Assembly: GCF_009834515.1 (NCBI RefSeq)
Contig: NZ_CP019426.1
Coordinates: 5,277,001 to 5,341,000 of the forward strand
DNA: 64,000 nt
Direction of reading: 5' to 3'
Source: Pseudomonas sp. R84
GTDB lineage: Bacteria; Pseudomonadota; Gammaproteobacteria; Pseudomonadales; Pseudomonadaceae
The translations under genes were made by a program, and so were the position numbers. Shown here one piece after another: positions 1 through 8,589 of this stretch. Under the pieces are notes generated by a model. The model ran no database searches. It was not told the origin of the DNA and worked only from the letters and a program-made list of their open reading frames with translations. Every line of letters begins with the position of its first letter. The first letter of the stretch is position 1.

Positions 1-29
1 CGCCCCCCTGTGAAGGGTGGCGCCTTTTT
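1..29 (+). terminator. 3' part of a rho-independent terminator of a gene outside the window
   Basis: CGCC at 1-4 can pair with GGCG at 19-22, an inner CCCT/AGGG pairing extends the stem, and TTTTT follows at 25-29. The 5' side is probably cut by the window edge. It would end a plus-strand gene to the left. Confidence 0.5.
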
Positions 30-87
30 ACATAGAGGAGCGCCCAAAATGCTCCATCCACGGCAAAGCGTGTGGCATCAATGAAGC

Positions 88-273
88 CTATCCTCTTTTG
101 CCTTTGCTGTTAGCTATTTGAAAATCGATTGACTGTTGTACATCCGCCAACGATTTAAACAGACCGCCAGATTGCCCACCGGAGTAGACAATCTGGAAAC
201 GGTCGCCTGAGTTGGCAGGATCATGTTCCAGAATGGTCCAGCCTCGGTAGTTCGTCGTAATAGGGTAACTCAT
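88..273 (-). CDS. Small hypothetical protein, 61 aa
   Basis: I do not recognise this family. The product is soluble and polar, with no signal peptide or membrane segment. It starts MSYPITTNYRGWTILEHD and ends in a basic tail (NSKGKRG). The central GGQSGGLFKSLADVQQSID stretch suggests a short strand-helix unit. AAGGAGA lies just upstream of the ATG, which supports this start. It is transcribed away from the secreted orphan at 667-999, with a roughly 390-bp AT-richer spacer between them. Function unknown. It could be a small accessory or stress protein. Confidence 0.6.
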   Translation of the reverse strand: MSYPITTNYRGWTILEHDPANSGDRFQIVYSGGQSGGLFKSLADVQQSIDFQIANSKGKRG

Positions 274-357
274 GACTTATCTCCTTGATTTTGTGCGTAC
301 TTCCCTAGCGGGAGAAATCGCCCTGCCAATGTCGTTTAACATTGCAGAAACCGTCAA

Positions 358-373
358 CTGTCAGAGTTGACAG
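358..373. promoter_or_regulatory. Candidate operator 1, CTGTCA-N4-TGACAG
   Basis: A perfect 6-bp dyad with a 4-bp spacer (GAGT). The same arms recur at 518-533 in the same divergent spacer. The pairing suggests a dimeric regulator. I cannot name the protein. Confidence 0.5.
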
Positions 374-517
374 GTATTCAATACGCATTCGAGATAAAGA
401 TTAATCCGATGCGGAGTATTAACGACTTTGTAAAGAGCGACCCCGGTAGATTCACCTCAGCCTCCAAAACCAAATGGCATTAGCCCGATAAATATTCGGT
501 AAAAACAAACTAAAAAC

Positions 518-533
518 CTGTCAACTATGACAG
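518..533. promoter_or_regulatory. Candidate operator 2, CTGTCA-N4-TGACAG
   Basis: Identical arms to the site at 358-373, with spacer ACTA. The centres are 160 bp apart. It lies about 135 bp upstream of the ATG of the secreted orphan at 667. Apart from the two dyads, I see nothing else definite between 274 and 666. Confidence 0.5.
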
Positions 534-666
534 TACCCCCCATAGTAAAAAAAGATAACCATGCAGTCGTGTGAATAGCACCTCTCGCCAGGCGAGTAGC
601 TGCGCACCTCCTGATGCTTGGTTCCGGGAGTTCAGGAGTTCCCATAAATATTCAAGGAATCCCCCC

Positions 667-999
667 ATGAGCAATCCAGAAAACAGGCGCGCTGCGCTCT
701 TGTTAGCCATCTTAGCGTTGGGCGCTTCAACGCTTGTTAAAGCCGAAGTACTTATAGTAAAGGAAACAAATTGCAATACAGCGCTGAGACAGCTAGAGGC
801 TATCGGAGTTACACCTAGCGAATACAGTTGCGCAGCAAATTCGAAGAAGAAAATGTACTGGCGAGCCTATGCACCAGGGGAGCTATTTAATAAAACCCGT
901 GAGATTTGCGACGCAAATGGACCATACACATCAACTACCTATGAGGTTTCTGAAATCGTTGCGTGTAACTACTACAATCCAGCGAACATGGGAAAATAA
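667..999 (+). CDS. Small secreted hypothetical protein with four cysteines, 110 aa
   Basis: The N terminus is a classical Sec signal: charged NPENRR, then a hydrophobic run (ALLLAILALGASTLVKA) with probable cleavage after VKA, giving a mature protein of about 84 residues. The mature part carries four Cys (in TNCN, YSCA, EICD and VACN), enough for two periplasmic disulfides. AAGGAA lies about 10 nt upstream of this ATG, so I prefer it to the in-frame extension starting at 571, which would put polar residues before the signal peptide. AT content is higher than in the core genes of the window, which suggests acquired DNA. I do not recognise the family. Confidence 0.7.
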   Translation: MSNPENRRAALLLAILALGASTLVKAEVLIVKETNCNTALRQLEAIGVTPSEYSCAANSKKKMYWRAYAPGELFNKTREICDANGPYTSTTYEVSEIVACNYYNPANMGK

Positions 1000-1393
1000 T
1001 TGCACTACGGCGTATTTGAACAAACGATCCGGTGGGTGATGATGCCGGCGCGGTTGGGTACTAAATAATCTGCTAAAAATGGCGAATTTCCTTTACGAGC
1101 GAGCTATGCGAGCGAGTGCGGTCTGGCATTCAACATCTGTGTTTACTGACAGGGCCCCATCGCTAGCAGGCTAGCTCCCACAGGTTGAAAAGTGTTTGTC
1201 TGTGGGAAATGTGCTGGTCCTACAGACGTTGAAAGTGGCGCGGAGTTTTCCGACAAGTCGCGTCGGTTGTGTCTCGGAAATCGGCTGGATAGGCTCTGGG
1301 GGTCGCTGCAAATTCAGCGATGGGGCGTCGCGGCCCGATAACTGATGCATAATCGCCAACCTGAAGGCACCTCGGTGCCCGTTGTTTGTGTCA
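1000..1393. other. Intergenic stretch with a decayed palindrome and a small hairpin
   Basis: No gene is supported. Around 1157-1215, CTAGCAGGCTAGCTCCCACAG and a later CTGTGGGA look like a decayed member of the GAGCCTGCTCGCGA palindrome family. At 1366-1379, GGCACC and GGTGCC form a short tight hairpin just before the structured RNA at 1394. Confidence 0.4.
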
Positions 1394-1474
1394 TGGCGGC
1401 TGTGCGCGGGATACCTTCGTTGGGGGTATGCCGATTTCTCAGTTATCGGTCCGCGAACCCGCGTACAGCTGCCA
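1394..1474 (+). ncRNA. Candidate structured leader RNA (three-way junction) of the DUF6124 gene
   Basis: The outer stem pairs 1394-1410 with 1458-1474: 17 consecutive pairs, two of them G-U. Inside are two 5-bp hairpins, each with a 9-nt loop: 1411-1415 with 1425-1429 (ATACC/GGTAT) and 1431-1435 with 1445-1449 (CCGAT/ATCGG). An 8-nt single strand (TCCGCGAA) closes the junction. It ends 59 nt before the DUF6124 start codon. From memory, similar blocks precede DUF6124-type genes in other Pseudomonas, which suggests a cis-regulatory RNA. Whether it is a catalogued RNA family I cannot say. The fold was worked out by eye. Confidence 0.6.
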
Positions 1475-1533
1475 CCTCAGATTGCGTCGCGGCAATCGAA
1501 GGCAGCTCCACTTTCACCAACTGAGTATTCACC

Positions 1534-1908
1534 ATGAAAAAGCCAACACCCAATCCCCCCGAAACCAACGACACCTCGCCCTACGAATCCCCCGATTCCA
1601 AGAAATTCCACGAAGCCGCCGAACGCGCCCTCGACCACTACCTCAAACCCAACGCCTTGACCCTGCGTTTCCACAAACCCAGCACCATGTTCCAGGTCGC
1701 CCCCGAACAGGACAGCGAAAGCCTGCTGGTCCACGCCTGCGAATCCCTAGCCCAGGCCAGCCTGATGACAAGCGACATCGCCGCCTACATCGACCTGCCG
1801 CAACGACGGACGATTCTGGCGATTCAGCAGATCATCATGCTCGCCGAACTGGCCGTAAACCGCGTGCTGGATAACCACGAAATCCCGCAATCTCCAACAC
1901 ACAGCTAA
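1534..1908 (+). CDS. DUF6124 family protein, 124 aa
   Basis: The opening MKKPTPNPPETNDTSPYES and the second half (LLVHACESLAQASLMTSD, then LAIQQIIMLAELAVNRVLD) match what I know of DUF6124, a small Pseudomonas family of unknown function that is often multicopy. There is no signal peptide. The C-terminal half should be two or three amphipathic helices, which would suit a protein-protein interaction role (inference). The start follows a Pro-free leader containing the structured RNA at 1394-1474. The stop codon is followed at once by a palindromic repeat. Confidence 0.85.
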   Translation: MKKPTPNPPETNDTSPYESPDSKKFHEAAERALDHYLKPNALTLRFHKPSTMFQVAPEQDSESLLVHACESLAQASLMTSDIAAYIDLPQRRTILAIQQIIMLAELAVNRVLDNHEIPQSPTHS

Positions 1909-1913
1909 CCCCC

Positions 1914-1998
1914 TGTGGGAGCGAGCCTGCTCGCGAAGGCGTCAGCCCATTCAGCCGTTTGAGTGACTGACACAGTGCTTTCGCGAGCAGGTCTGGGG
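1914..1998. repeat. Paired palindromic repeat (REP-like), GAGCCTGCTCGCGA family
   Basis: TGTGGGAGCGAGCCTGCTCG at the left has an inverted, slightly decayed partner (CTTTCGCGAGCAGGTCTGGG) at the right, about 40 nt apart. Related pairs occur at 37345, 39704, 45670 and 62041. It sits between the DUF6124 gene and the giant toxin, so a toxin start inside it (1963) is unlikely. Confidence 0.8.
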
Positions 1999-2109
1999 GG
2001 TGACGAAATCGAACACATCGAAAAATCACTCCCCCCATACATAGATACCACCCGTCCCCCACTGCCGCTCGCCATGCTGCCCGCTCACCCTCAGCATGAA
2101 AAAGCGCCC

Positions 2110-5100
2110 ATGAACCCCGCCACAGCTCCCACGTCCGAAGAGATCAAAAACGATCTCAACGCGATCGGCCATCACCTGTTTGATACACCAACCCCATTGC
2201 TTCCCGAGCAGCCACCGACCACCGAACAGGCCTTTCTGAAACGCCTCGACCAGCAATTGAACACCTACCGAACAAGCTACCTGCAACGCAGCCGCGCGCT
2301 GTATCAGGCGTTGGATAACAGCGATCTGCAAAGCGATGCAGGCAAACAGCTGATCGCCACGCTGAAAGTCAGACTGGCCACCCAACTGATCAACATGGAT
2401 CAGAGCGACCGGATCGACGACAAGCCAGCTAAAACCTTTCTTAAACATGACGCCGGCTTCACCGCCATCGGCCACGAAGCCAGGCAGGCTGTCACCGACC
2501 GCCTGTTGCACCCGCAAGCCGGTGAACTGCTGCAAAAGCTCGATTTGGCCCCGATGCTGCGTCCGGCCATGTACGCGCTGCAGTTCAACTATCAAGACAC
2601 CACCGTTGAGCTGGCCGGCGCCTTTGTTGTCACGGAAAAGAACACTCGCCGAGTCAAGGACTTGCAGACCGACCAGAGCATGGGGTTCGCCCTGCTGTTC
2701 ACCCCCGCAAGAGGCATCGAGTTCTTCAACTCCCTGGCTGATCTCGACAGTCACCTGCGTACATCGCTGAACCGGGCCAGCGGTCGCGAGGCGTTCATGT
2801 CCATGCTGCCGACACGCTTTCACGCCGTGGGCGCAGCAGGGATCTGGCCGCTGCTGCTCGCGCCGATCGACAGCACACCCTTGTTCGAACACACCTACGA
2901 CGCGCTGATCGAAAAACGCACGCAGGATATCGAGCGCGCCTTGAGCTTCGCCGATAACCCGCAGCAAGACCCCAAGCCATTGCTTACAGCGCTGGAGCGC
3001 GCAATTGCTGCCGCCCTGCCGGATATCACGCCGCGTCTGGCATTACGCGCGCAAACCTTGTTCGAACGCCACCTGCGCTATAGCGCGCCGGACTGGTTTC
3101 GAAGCGCCAGCACCGCGCAAAAAGACGCGCTGGCGCAGCATCTAGGCAATTACCAGCAGGCGCGGCAACACCTGCTCGACCTGATGGAGCCGGTCTTCAG
3201 CCTGACGGCACTGGCCCGCCAGCAATGGCTGGAACGCTTGAGCGAAGACCTGGAAATCGACGATCTAGAGCCGGAAAAGTTAAACCTTTCGACCGATCGT
3301 CGAGTGCCGGGCTACGGCGTTTATGTGCATCAATCCAGTCTGCTCGAGCTGTCCTTGCGCGGCCCGCACACCGGCGATGAGTTACCGGGTTCGGCGTTTT
3401 TGAAGCACACCACCCTCACCTACGATGACGCGCCTTTGCCGCCAGCCTACGTTGACGTGACGCCGGCATGGCTGATCAAGCAAGCCGTGGAGCTACAGCC
3501 TCGAATTGACTTCAATCATTTGCAAAAAGCGCTACAGACCAAGCCCGCGATCAAACCCGCCATCAGGCAGATGCTCGATCAACGTATCGTCGCCCTCGCT
3601 CACACGGCGGTGCTGCAAGGGCACCTGCTCGACAGTGATCTGCAACTGATTCAGCGTCTGCGCGACGGCAGCGATCCGCGCCTGCGCGCCGCCACCCTGT
3701 CGCTGCACGGCGCCCAGTTGCAGGACTTGTGGGTACTGCGCCAGAACGATGACGGCGGTGCGCTCAAACGGCTGTTGCTGTGCACGCCACAGGCGCCGCG
3801 AGCGCAACAATTCCAGGCCTTCGACAGTGAGCGCGAATGCCAGACCCACCTGCTCGGCTGGGCCAGGCACAGTGATGTCGCCGAGAGCATGGCCGGCTAC
3901 CTGATCAGCCGCGCGCCCATGCGCTTTCGCGCGAAGCTGCGCCACGTGTTGGCTGGGCTGAGCTTCAAGCCTGAGGCGCTGGAGCATCAAAAGGTCACGT
4001 TCGATTACACCGACAGTCATGCCGATTGCCTGCGTACGATGGCTGAACTTTTGCTGGCCAAACGGATAGACGACTACGATTTCTGTACACCGCTGTGGTA
4101 TCGCGCCACCACTGCCGCCAACCGCAGGAAGCTGACGACCCTGAGCGAAGACGCCGAAGGCGCCTTGCGTGCGTTCAACAGCCACGCCTTGTCGGGCAGT
4201 CGCTTTGCGGTCTTTGATGACTATGTGCACGAACAAGCAAAAATCAGCTTGAACCGCTTGCTCAGGCGCACCACCAACGATGTCGATCCGGATACCGTGT
4301 GGGCTTACTCGCCGACCTCCCTCGTGCGCTCGTGGACGCCAAAACCTTTGACCTACACAGCGCTTTATCGCGACGGCTACGCCGACGGCATCGGTTTTCT
4401 CGATGAGAAATTTTCCCGCTCGGCGCGCTTCAGAGGGCCGCAGGGTATCGATATCAGCAACCTGAGTGCACAGAATGTCGCGCGCTCGGTTACCGGTGTG
4501 TGGATCGGCCAGCGCTACATCACCAAGGTCAAGGCTGAACTGCAAAGTTCGACGAGCGAAGGTTACGACTTCAGACGCAACGCGACCCTGGCCATTACCC
4601 AGCGCCAGATGAAAAGCGCCGCGCTGGAATGCCAGCTGCAAGGCCATATCGCCAGCCATGATCTGCAATGGCTGGAGCAAAGTATCGACAGTATGGCTGA
4701 GACGTCCGGGTCGATGCGCACGAAATATCCGCTCCAGCGGTTGATGATCGACGGCGAATGGGTGCTCGATGCGTGGCTGTTCAGCCATGGCGACAACCCG
4801 GCCCTGCTTTACACCCCCGAGGCGCCCGACGGCGTCGCTTTTCGCGAAGCGCGGTTGTTCAATTACCTGCTTCAACAGCAGTCCGGCATGCTCGAATATT
4901 TGACCTTGCGCGTCGGCGTCAGCGCTCGGACCCGGGTTCGCACGCACCTTGAAAACATCAGGAAAGGGCTGCCCAAAGACCTCAATAAAACCACACCCAG
5001 CCCTGCACGTTACGACTCGACCCGCGCAGTCGCGGCGGTCAGTGATCTGCGCACGGCCCTTTACGACATGAAACTGCAACGGCGCATCGACGACGTTAAC

Positions 5101-7842
5101 GCCACCACCACCAACCGGGCCGAGATGATTGCCAGTCTGGTCTGGACCAGTGTCGAATGGATCAGCGCCATTGCCACTGCGCCATTCCCGCTGCTGAGCT
5201 TGAGCACCGGTCTGCTCCTGGCGTTCAAGGACGCCATGCTCGCCCTGCACGCGTACCGCCAGGGTGACCACGGCGAAGCTTTCCAGCATTTGCTCGGTTA
5301 TTTGTTCAACAGTGCCGGCGCGGTGCTGACCGACCTGCGTCCGGCGCTGCGTTCGCTCAAGCCGGCGCGCCGGCCTTTGCGTCAGAGCATCGCCAGTGCC
5401 AGTGCCAGCAGCGAACAACAGAGTGTCATGACCGTGATCGATCAAGTGGCGCCCAAACCGGAATGGGATGACATGCGCGTGGTGGTTTTCAGAAATCAGC
5501 TGTTCTTTACCGCGAACAGTCCTGACGCACTCGGGCGTTATTTGCTCTATCGGAGCAAGCCGGATTCCCCCGACCTTGTTTCTACCGGCATCCTGACCGT
5601 GCGCAACGCCGACGGGATGATGGTACGCAGCGGCATGGCCGGCGGCGCGCCCAAGTACCAAGCCGTGCCGGAGACACCCGGCCCCTACAAGGTATATGGC
5701 GTGGAGCGCAAATACCGGCAACGCATCGAAACGGTGATGAATCCGCAAACCCGCGAGGACATCCTCATGCGCGGGCAGGACGATATAGCCAACAGTCCCT
5801 ACCTGATAATTGCCGGCGTAGTCGATGAACTCGCCTCGACACGCACCGCCTACCTGAAGCAGGTCGAAAAGCTCAGCACAGACGCCACCGCGCATTTCGC
5901 CGAACTTGCCCCGCTACCAGCCCGCGCCGAAGTCCCGACAGTCAGCGACGACCTGTCATTTGCCCGGCTGATCGCCAGCGACGCCGTCAAAGGGAAAAAT
6001 CTGGTGATCGGCGCCCTGCCCGCTTCGATCGCTAGCAAAAAACTGCTGATCGATCATCTGGACGACCTCGTCAAAAACGGCTTCAAGCGACTTTACGTGG
6101 AATATCTGGCAGGAGATGTCTTCAATATCAAGCTGGAAAAAATGAACAAGGGCGGAACCTGGAGACACATCAAAACCCATCTTGAAGCCGTCGACCGTGC
6201 GCTGGGCCATGAGAAAAACGCGCCATTCTCTTATCTGGCACTGGTGCGTACAGCGCGCGAAAAGGGTCTGAAAATCCATGCGCTGGATGCTTCGACCAGC
6301 TACCAACTGGAAGGAGCGATGGTACTCAACGACGTCTCGCCATTAACCCCACGCAGTAACCGCATCAGGAATTTCTATTCACACAAGACGCTGGCTGCCG
6401 ATAGCGCCGATGCGCCCGAGGAACGCTGGGTGGTCCTCACCGAACAATCACGCATGAGCACTTTCGACAAGACTCCCGGCCTGGCCGACCTGCACGCGGC
6501 CGTTGCCGTGCGCGTGGAAGATGTCGCACTCGATCAACCGGCACGCATCGCCCTCGATTCGGCCGGTGCCATTGCCGGGGATACGGCCGCCAGGGGCGAT
6601 TATCGGGTGCAATGGCCGACGGCGTACAGGGCGCCTCAGCCCGTCTCCCGGCCCGCACCGATTGCCCCTGCTGTCGAGCATTTCAGCGAATACGATATCG
6701 CGCCCTCCATGCGCGATGATATTGCGCAAATGCTGCATCAGCCCTACGCCATGGATTCAAGCTACACCCCGACCGTACCGCGTGAAAAACGGGCGTTCGA
6801 GGCGTTCATCGCCAACCGCGGGCGCCTGGAGAAAAAGGCCAGTGATGCTTTTGCTCACTACACGCCCCCCGAAGCGGCCACGCTCCCGACGCTCACCTCC
6901 GACACAACGTTCGAGGAGTTTTTGCGGCTGCTGGCCGACGGACGCTTGAACCTGCTGATCGGCGAGGCCCATTCCCACATAGCGAGCAAAGCGCTGCTGA
7001 AAAAGCACATGAAAGCGCTTAAGCAAGCCGGCTATGACACGCTATACGTGGAACATCTGTTCACCGATTTGCACCAGGCCGATCTGGATATTTTCTATCG
7101 GACACAGCGCATGCCGGACCGACTGAAGGCTTATCTAAGCGTCCAGGACCGTGGCCACCTGCCCACCTACGACGGTAACGATACGTACACAGAGGTCTGT
7201 CAGGCGGCGGCCAAATACAACATCCGTATCAGGGCACTCGATTGCACCGCGTCTTACCACCTCAAGGGTGTGTACGACGAAGATATCTCGCGAAACGAGA
7301 TGTTCAGCTATTTTGCCACCCAAGTGATCGAAGCCGACCAACTGGCACACGGACCGCATAAATGGGTAGCCCTTATCGGCAACGCCCACACCAACTACAA
7401 CCTGGGTGTGCCGGGTCTGGCGGATACCCTCTCGGCGGTCAGTCTCCAGGTACGCGACACTGCTCAGGAACTGGCCAGAGATATCCACCGCGGGGCGTGG
7501 GAAGTGGTGGACAGCAAACGCGGCACCAATAGCCGGGCCTTGCGCAGCGATTTCCTGATGGAAGTGGCCGTCGCCGGAACGAAGCAGCCGGACCCGACGC
7601 CGTCTGTCAGCCGCACCCAATTAACCCATTCCGGGATGTTCATGATCGAACGTACGGGCACGGACGGGCCCCGACTGGTGCATAAATCCAAGACCGGCGA
7701 CATCGTTGTGACACCGATCCAGGTCAATGACCACGGCTTGTTTTTCATTGATCGCTGGGGGAAGAAAGATGAGGGTTTCAAATACCTGCAGAGCTTGATC
7801 GATATGCTGGTCGATGATGTGAAATTGACCGAGGTGAAATAA
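2110..7842 (+). CDS. Giant candidate toxin with two C-terminal TIKI/RRSP-like domains, 1910 aa
   Basis: A very long protein of the Pseudomonas 'membrane-targeted effector/dermonecrotic toxin' type (family assigned from memory). The first ~1000 residues are helical and polar. A hydrophobic stretch follows at about 1014-1080 (AIATAPFPLLSLSTGLLLAF), possibly for membrane insertion. Two homologous domains come next. In the second, GEAHSH (E1619, H1621) and GNAHTN (H1760) fit the Glu-x-His...His active site of the TIKI/EreA/ChaN fold, which includes the Ras-cleaving RRSP domain. In the first, the equivalents are GALPAS (1301-1306) and R1448, so it looks inactive. The reading frame extends up to 1963, but that start lies in a repeat; ATG 2110 is preferred and ATG 2074 possible. 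There is no signal peptide, VgrG, PAAR or Rhs part, so the export route is unknown. No immunity gene is evident. Confidence 0.8.
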   Translation: MNPATAPTSEEIKNDLNAIGHHLFDTPTPLLPEQPPTTEQAFLKRLDQQLNTYRTSYLQRSRALYQALDNSDLQSDAGKQLIATLKVRLATQLINMDQSDRIDDKPAKTFLKHDAGFTAIGHEARQAVTDRLLHPQAGELLQKLDLAPMLRPAMYALQFNYQDTTVELAGAFVVTEKNTRRVKDLQTDQSMGFALLFTPARGIEFFNSLADLDSHLRTSLNRASGREAFMSMLPTRFHAVGAAGIWPLLLAPIDSTPLFEHTYDALIEKRTQDIERALSFADNPQQDPKPLLTALERAIAAALPDITPRLALRAQTLFERHLRYSAPDWFRSASTAQKDALAQHLGNYQQARQHLLDLMEPVFSLTALARQQWLERLSEDLEIDDLEPEKLNLSTDRRVPGYGVYVHQSSLLELSLRGPHTGDELPGSAFLKHTTLTYDDAPLPPAYVDVTPAWLIKQAVELQPRIDFNHLQKALQTKPAIKPAIRQMLDQRIVALAHTAVLQGHLLDSDLQLIQRLRDGSDPRLRAATLSLHGAQLQDLWVLRQNDDGGALKRLLLCTPQAPRAQQFQAFDSERECQTHLLGWARHSDVAESMAGYLISRAPMRFRAKLRHVLAGLSFKPEALEHQKVTFDYTDSHADCLRTMAELLLAKRIDDYDFCTPLWYRATTAANRRKLTTLSEDAEGALRAFNSHALSGSRFAVFDDYVHEQAKISLNRLLRRTTNDVDPDTVWAYSPTSLVRSWTPKPLTYTALYRDGYADGIGFLDEKFSRSARFRGPQGIDISNLSAQNVARSVTGVWIGQRYITKVKAELQSSTSEGYDFRRNATLAITQRQMKSAALECQLQGHIASHDLQWLEQSIDSMAETSGSMRTKYPLQRLMIDGEWVLDAWLFSHGDNPALLYTPEAPDGVAFREARLFNYLLQQQSGMLEYLTLRVGVSARTRVRTHLENIRKGLPKDLNKTTPSPARYDSTRAVAAVSDLRTALYDMKLQRRIDDVNATTTNRAEMIASLVWTSVEWISAIATAPFPLLSLSTGLLLAFKDAMLALHAYRQGDHGEAFQHLLGYLFNSAGAVLTDLRPALRSLKPARRPLRQSIASASASSEQQSVMTVIDQVAPKPEWDDMRVVVFRNQLFFTANSPDALGRYLLYRSKPDSPDLVSTGILTVRNADGMMVRSGMAGGAPKYQAVPETPGPYKVYGVERKYRQRIETVMNPQTREDILMRGQDDIANSPYLIIAGVVDELASTRTAYLKQVEKLSTDATAHFAELAPLPARAEVPTVSDDLSFARLIASDAVKGKNLVIGALPASIASKKLLIDHLDDLVKNGFKRLYVEYLAGDVFNIKLEKMNKGGTWRHIKTHLEAVDRALGHEKNAPFSYLALVRTAREKGLKIHALDASTSYQLEGAMVLNDVSPLTPRSNRIRNFYSHKTLAADSADAPEERWVVLTEQSRMSTFDKTPGLADLHAAVAVRVEDVALDQPARIALDSAGAIAGDTAARGDYRVQWPTAYRAPQPVSRPAPIAPAVEHFSEYDIAPSMRDDIAQMLHQPYAMDSSYTPTVPREKRAFEAFIANRGRLEKKASDAFAHYTPPEAATLPTLTSDTTFEEFLRLLADGRLNLLIGEAHSHIASKALLKKHMKALKQAGYDTLYVEHLFTDLHQADLDIFYRTQRMPDRLKAYLSVQDRGHLPTYDGNDTYTEVCQAAAKYNIRIRALDCTASYHLKGVYDEDISRNEMFSYFATQVIEADQLAHGPHKWVALIGNAHTNYNLGVPGLADTLSAVSLQVRDTAQELARDIHRGAWEVVDSKRGTNSRALRSDFLMEVAVAGTKQPDPTPSVSRTQLTHSGMFMIERTGTDGPRLVHKSKTGDIVVTPIQVNDHGLFFIDRWGKKDEGFKYLQSLIDMLVDDVKLTEVK

Positions 7843-7881
7843 ACATCAGCCGTCACCTGCGCATTGCCAACAACACAGCCG

Positions 7882-8478
7882 AAAAGCCCCTCACCCTAAC
7901 CCTCTCCCGGAGGGAGAGGGGACTGACCGAGGTGTTTGGCAGAAGTACGCCGACGTGCAATACCGCGTTGAACTCAAGTTCCGAATCAGATCAAAAGCCC
8001 CTCACCCTAACCCTCTCCCGGAGGGAGAGGGGACTGACCGAGGTGTTTGGCAGAAGTACGCCGACGTGCAATGCCGCGTTGAACTCAAGTTCCGAATCAG
8101 ATCAAAAGCCCCTCACCCTAGCCCTCTCCCAGAGGGAGAGGGGACTGACCGAGGTGTTTGGGAGAGGTACACCGACGTGAAATACCGAGTCGGACTCAGA
8201 TTCTGAATCAGATCAAAAGCCCCTCACCCTAGCCCTCTCCCGGAGGGAGAGGGGACTGACCGTGGTGTTTGATAGTGTTACGCCGACGTGAAATACCGAG
8301 CCGGACTCAGATTCTGAATCAGATCAAAAGCCCCTCACTAGCCCTCTCCCAGAGGGAGGGGGGACTGACCGAGGTGTTTGGCAGAGCTACGCCGAGGTGC
8401 GATACCGAGTTGAACTCAGACTTTGAAAAACACACAAATCGGCCCCCTCTCCCTCGGGAGAGGGCTGGGGTGAGGGGC
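7882..8478. repeat. 111-bp tandem repeat array, five copies plus inverted end
   Basis: The motif AAAAGCCCCTCAC starts at 7882, 7993, 8104, 8215 and 8326, so the period is exactly 111 bp (the last copy has a small deletion). Each unit holds a strong palindrome (CCCTCTCCC...GGGAGAGGG), then GACTGACCGAGGTGTTTGG and a conserved 60-bp tail. The block ends near 8478 with the palindrome in inverted form (GGGAGAGGGCTGGGGTGAGG). Because 111 is a multiple of three, open frames run through it, but I see no gene. Related single copies occur at 11445-11620 and 14610-14782. Confidence 0.9.
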
Positions 8479-8589
8479 GAATCCAACACCGAACAAAAGC
8501 GGACCGCATGCTCTTCACCACTCAACAGGATGAGCGTTAGCTCGGCTGCAGCTCTTGATTTTGATCCACGGGCGACGTCGGAAGGCTGA

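Noticed and set aside
1963..2109. Longer N terminus for the giant toxin
   Set aside because: The first codons fall in a palindromic repeat and lack a ribosome-binding site. ATG 2110 (or 2074) is more credible.
3532..5895. Long open frame (787 codons) antisense to the giant toxin gene
   Set aside because: It is a by-product of GC-rich codon use in the toxin gene. It has no family blocks or ribosome-binding site and is low in structure-like pattern.
2110..7842. Rhs/VgrG-type polymorphic toxin with adjacent immunity gene
   Set aside because: No YD repeats, PAAR or VgrG part, and only a repeat array follows the gene. No immunity candidate could be supported.
7932..8206. Two overlapping 82-83 codon frames through the tandem array
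   Set aside because: They exist only because the repeat length is a multiple of three and lacks stops. The translation is a repeating PHPNPLPEGEG-type string.
7882..8478. CRISPR array
   Set aside because: The whole 111-bp unit is conserved, not a short repeat with differing spacers, and there are no cas genes.
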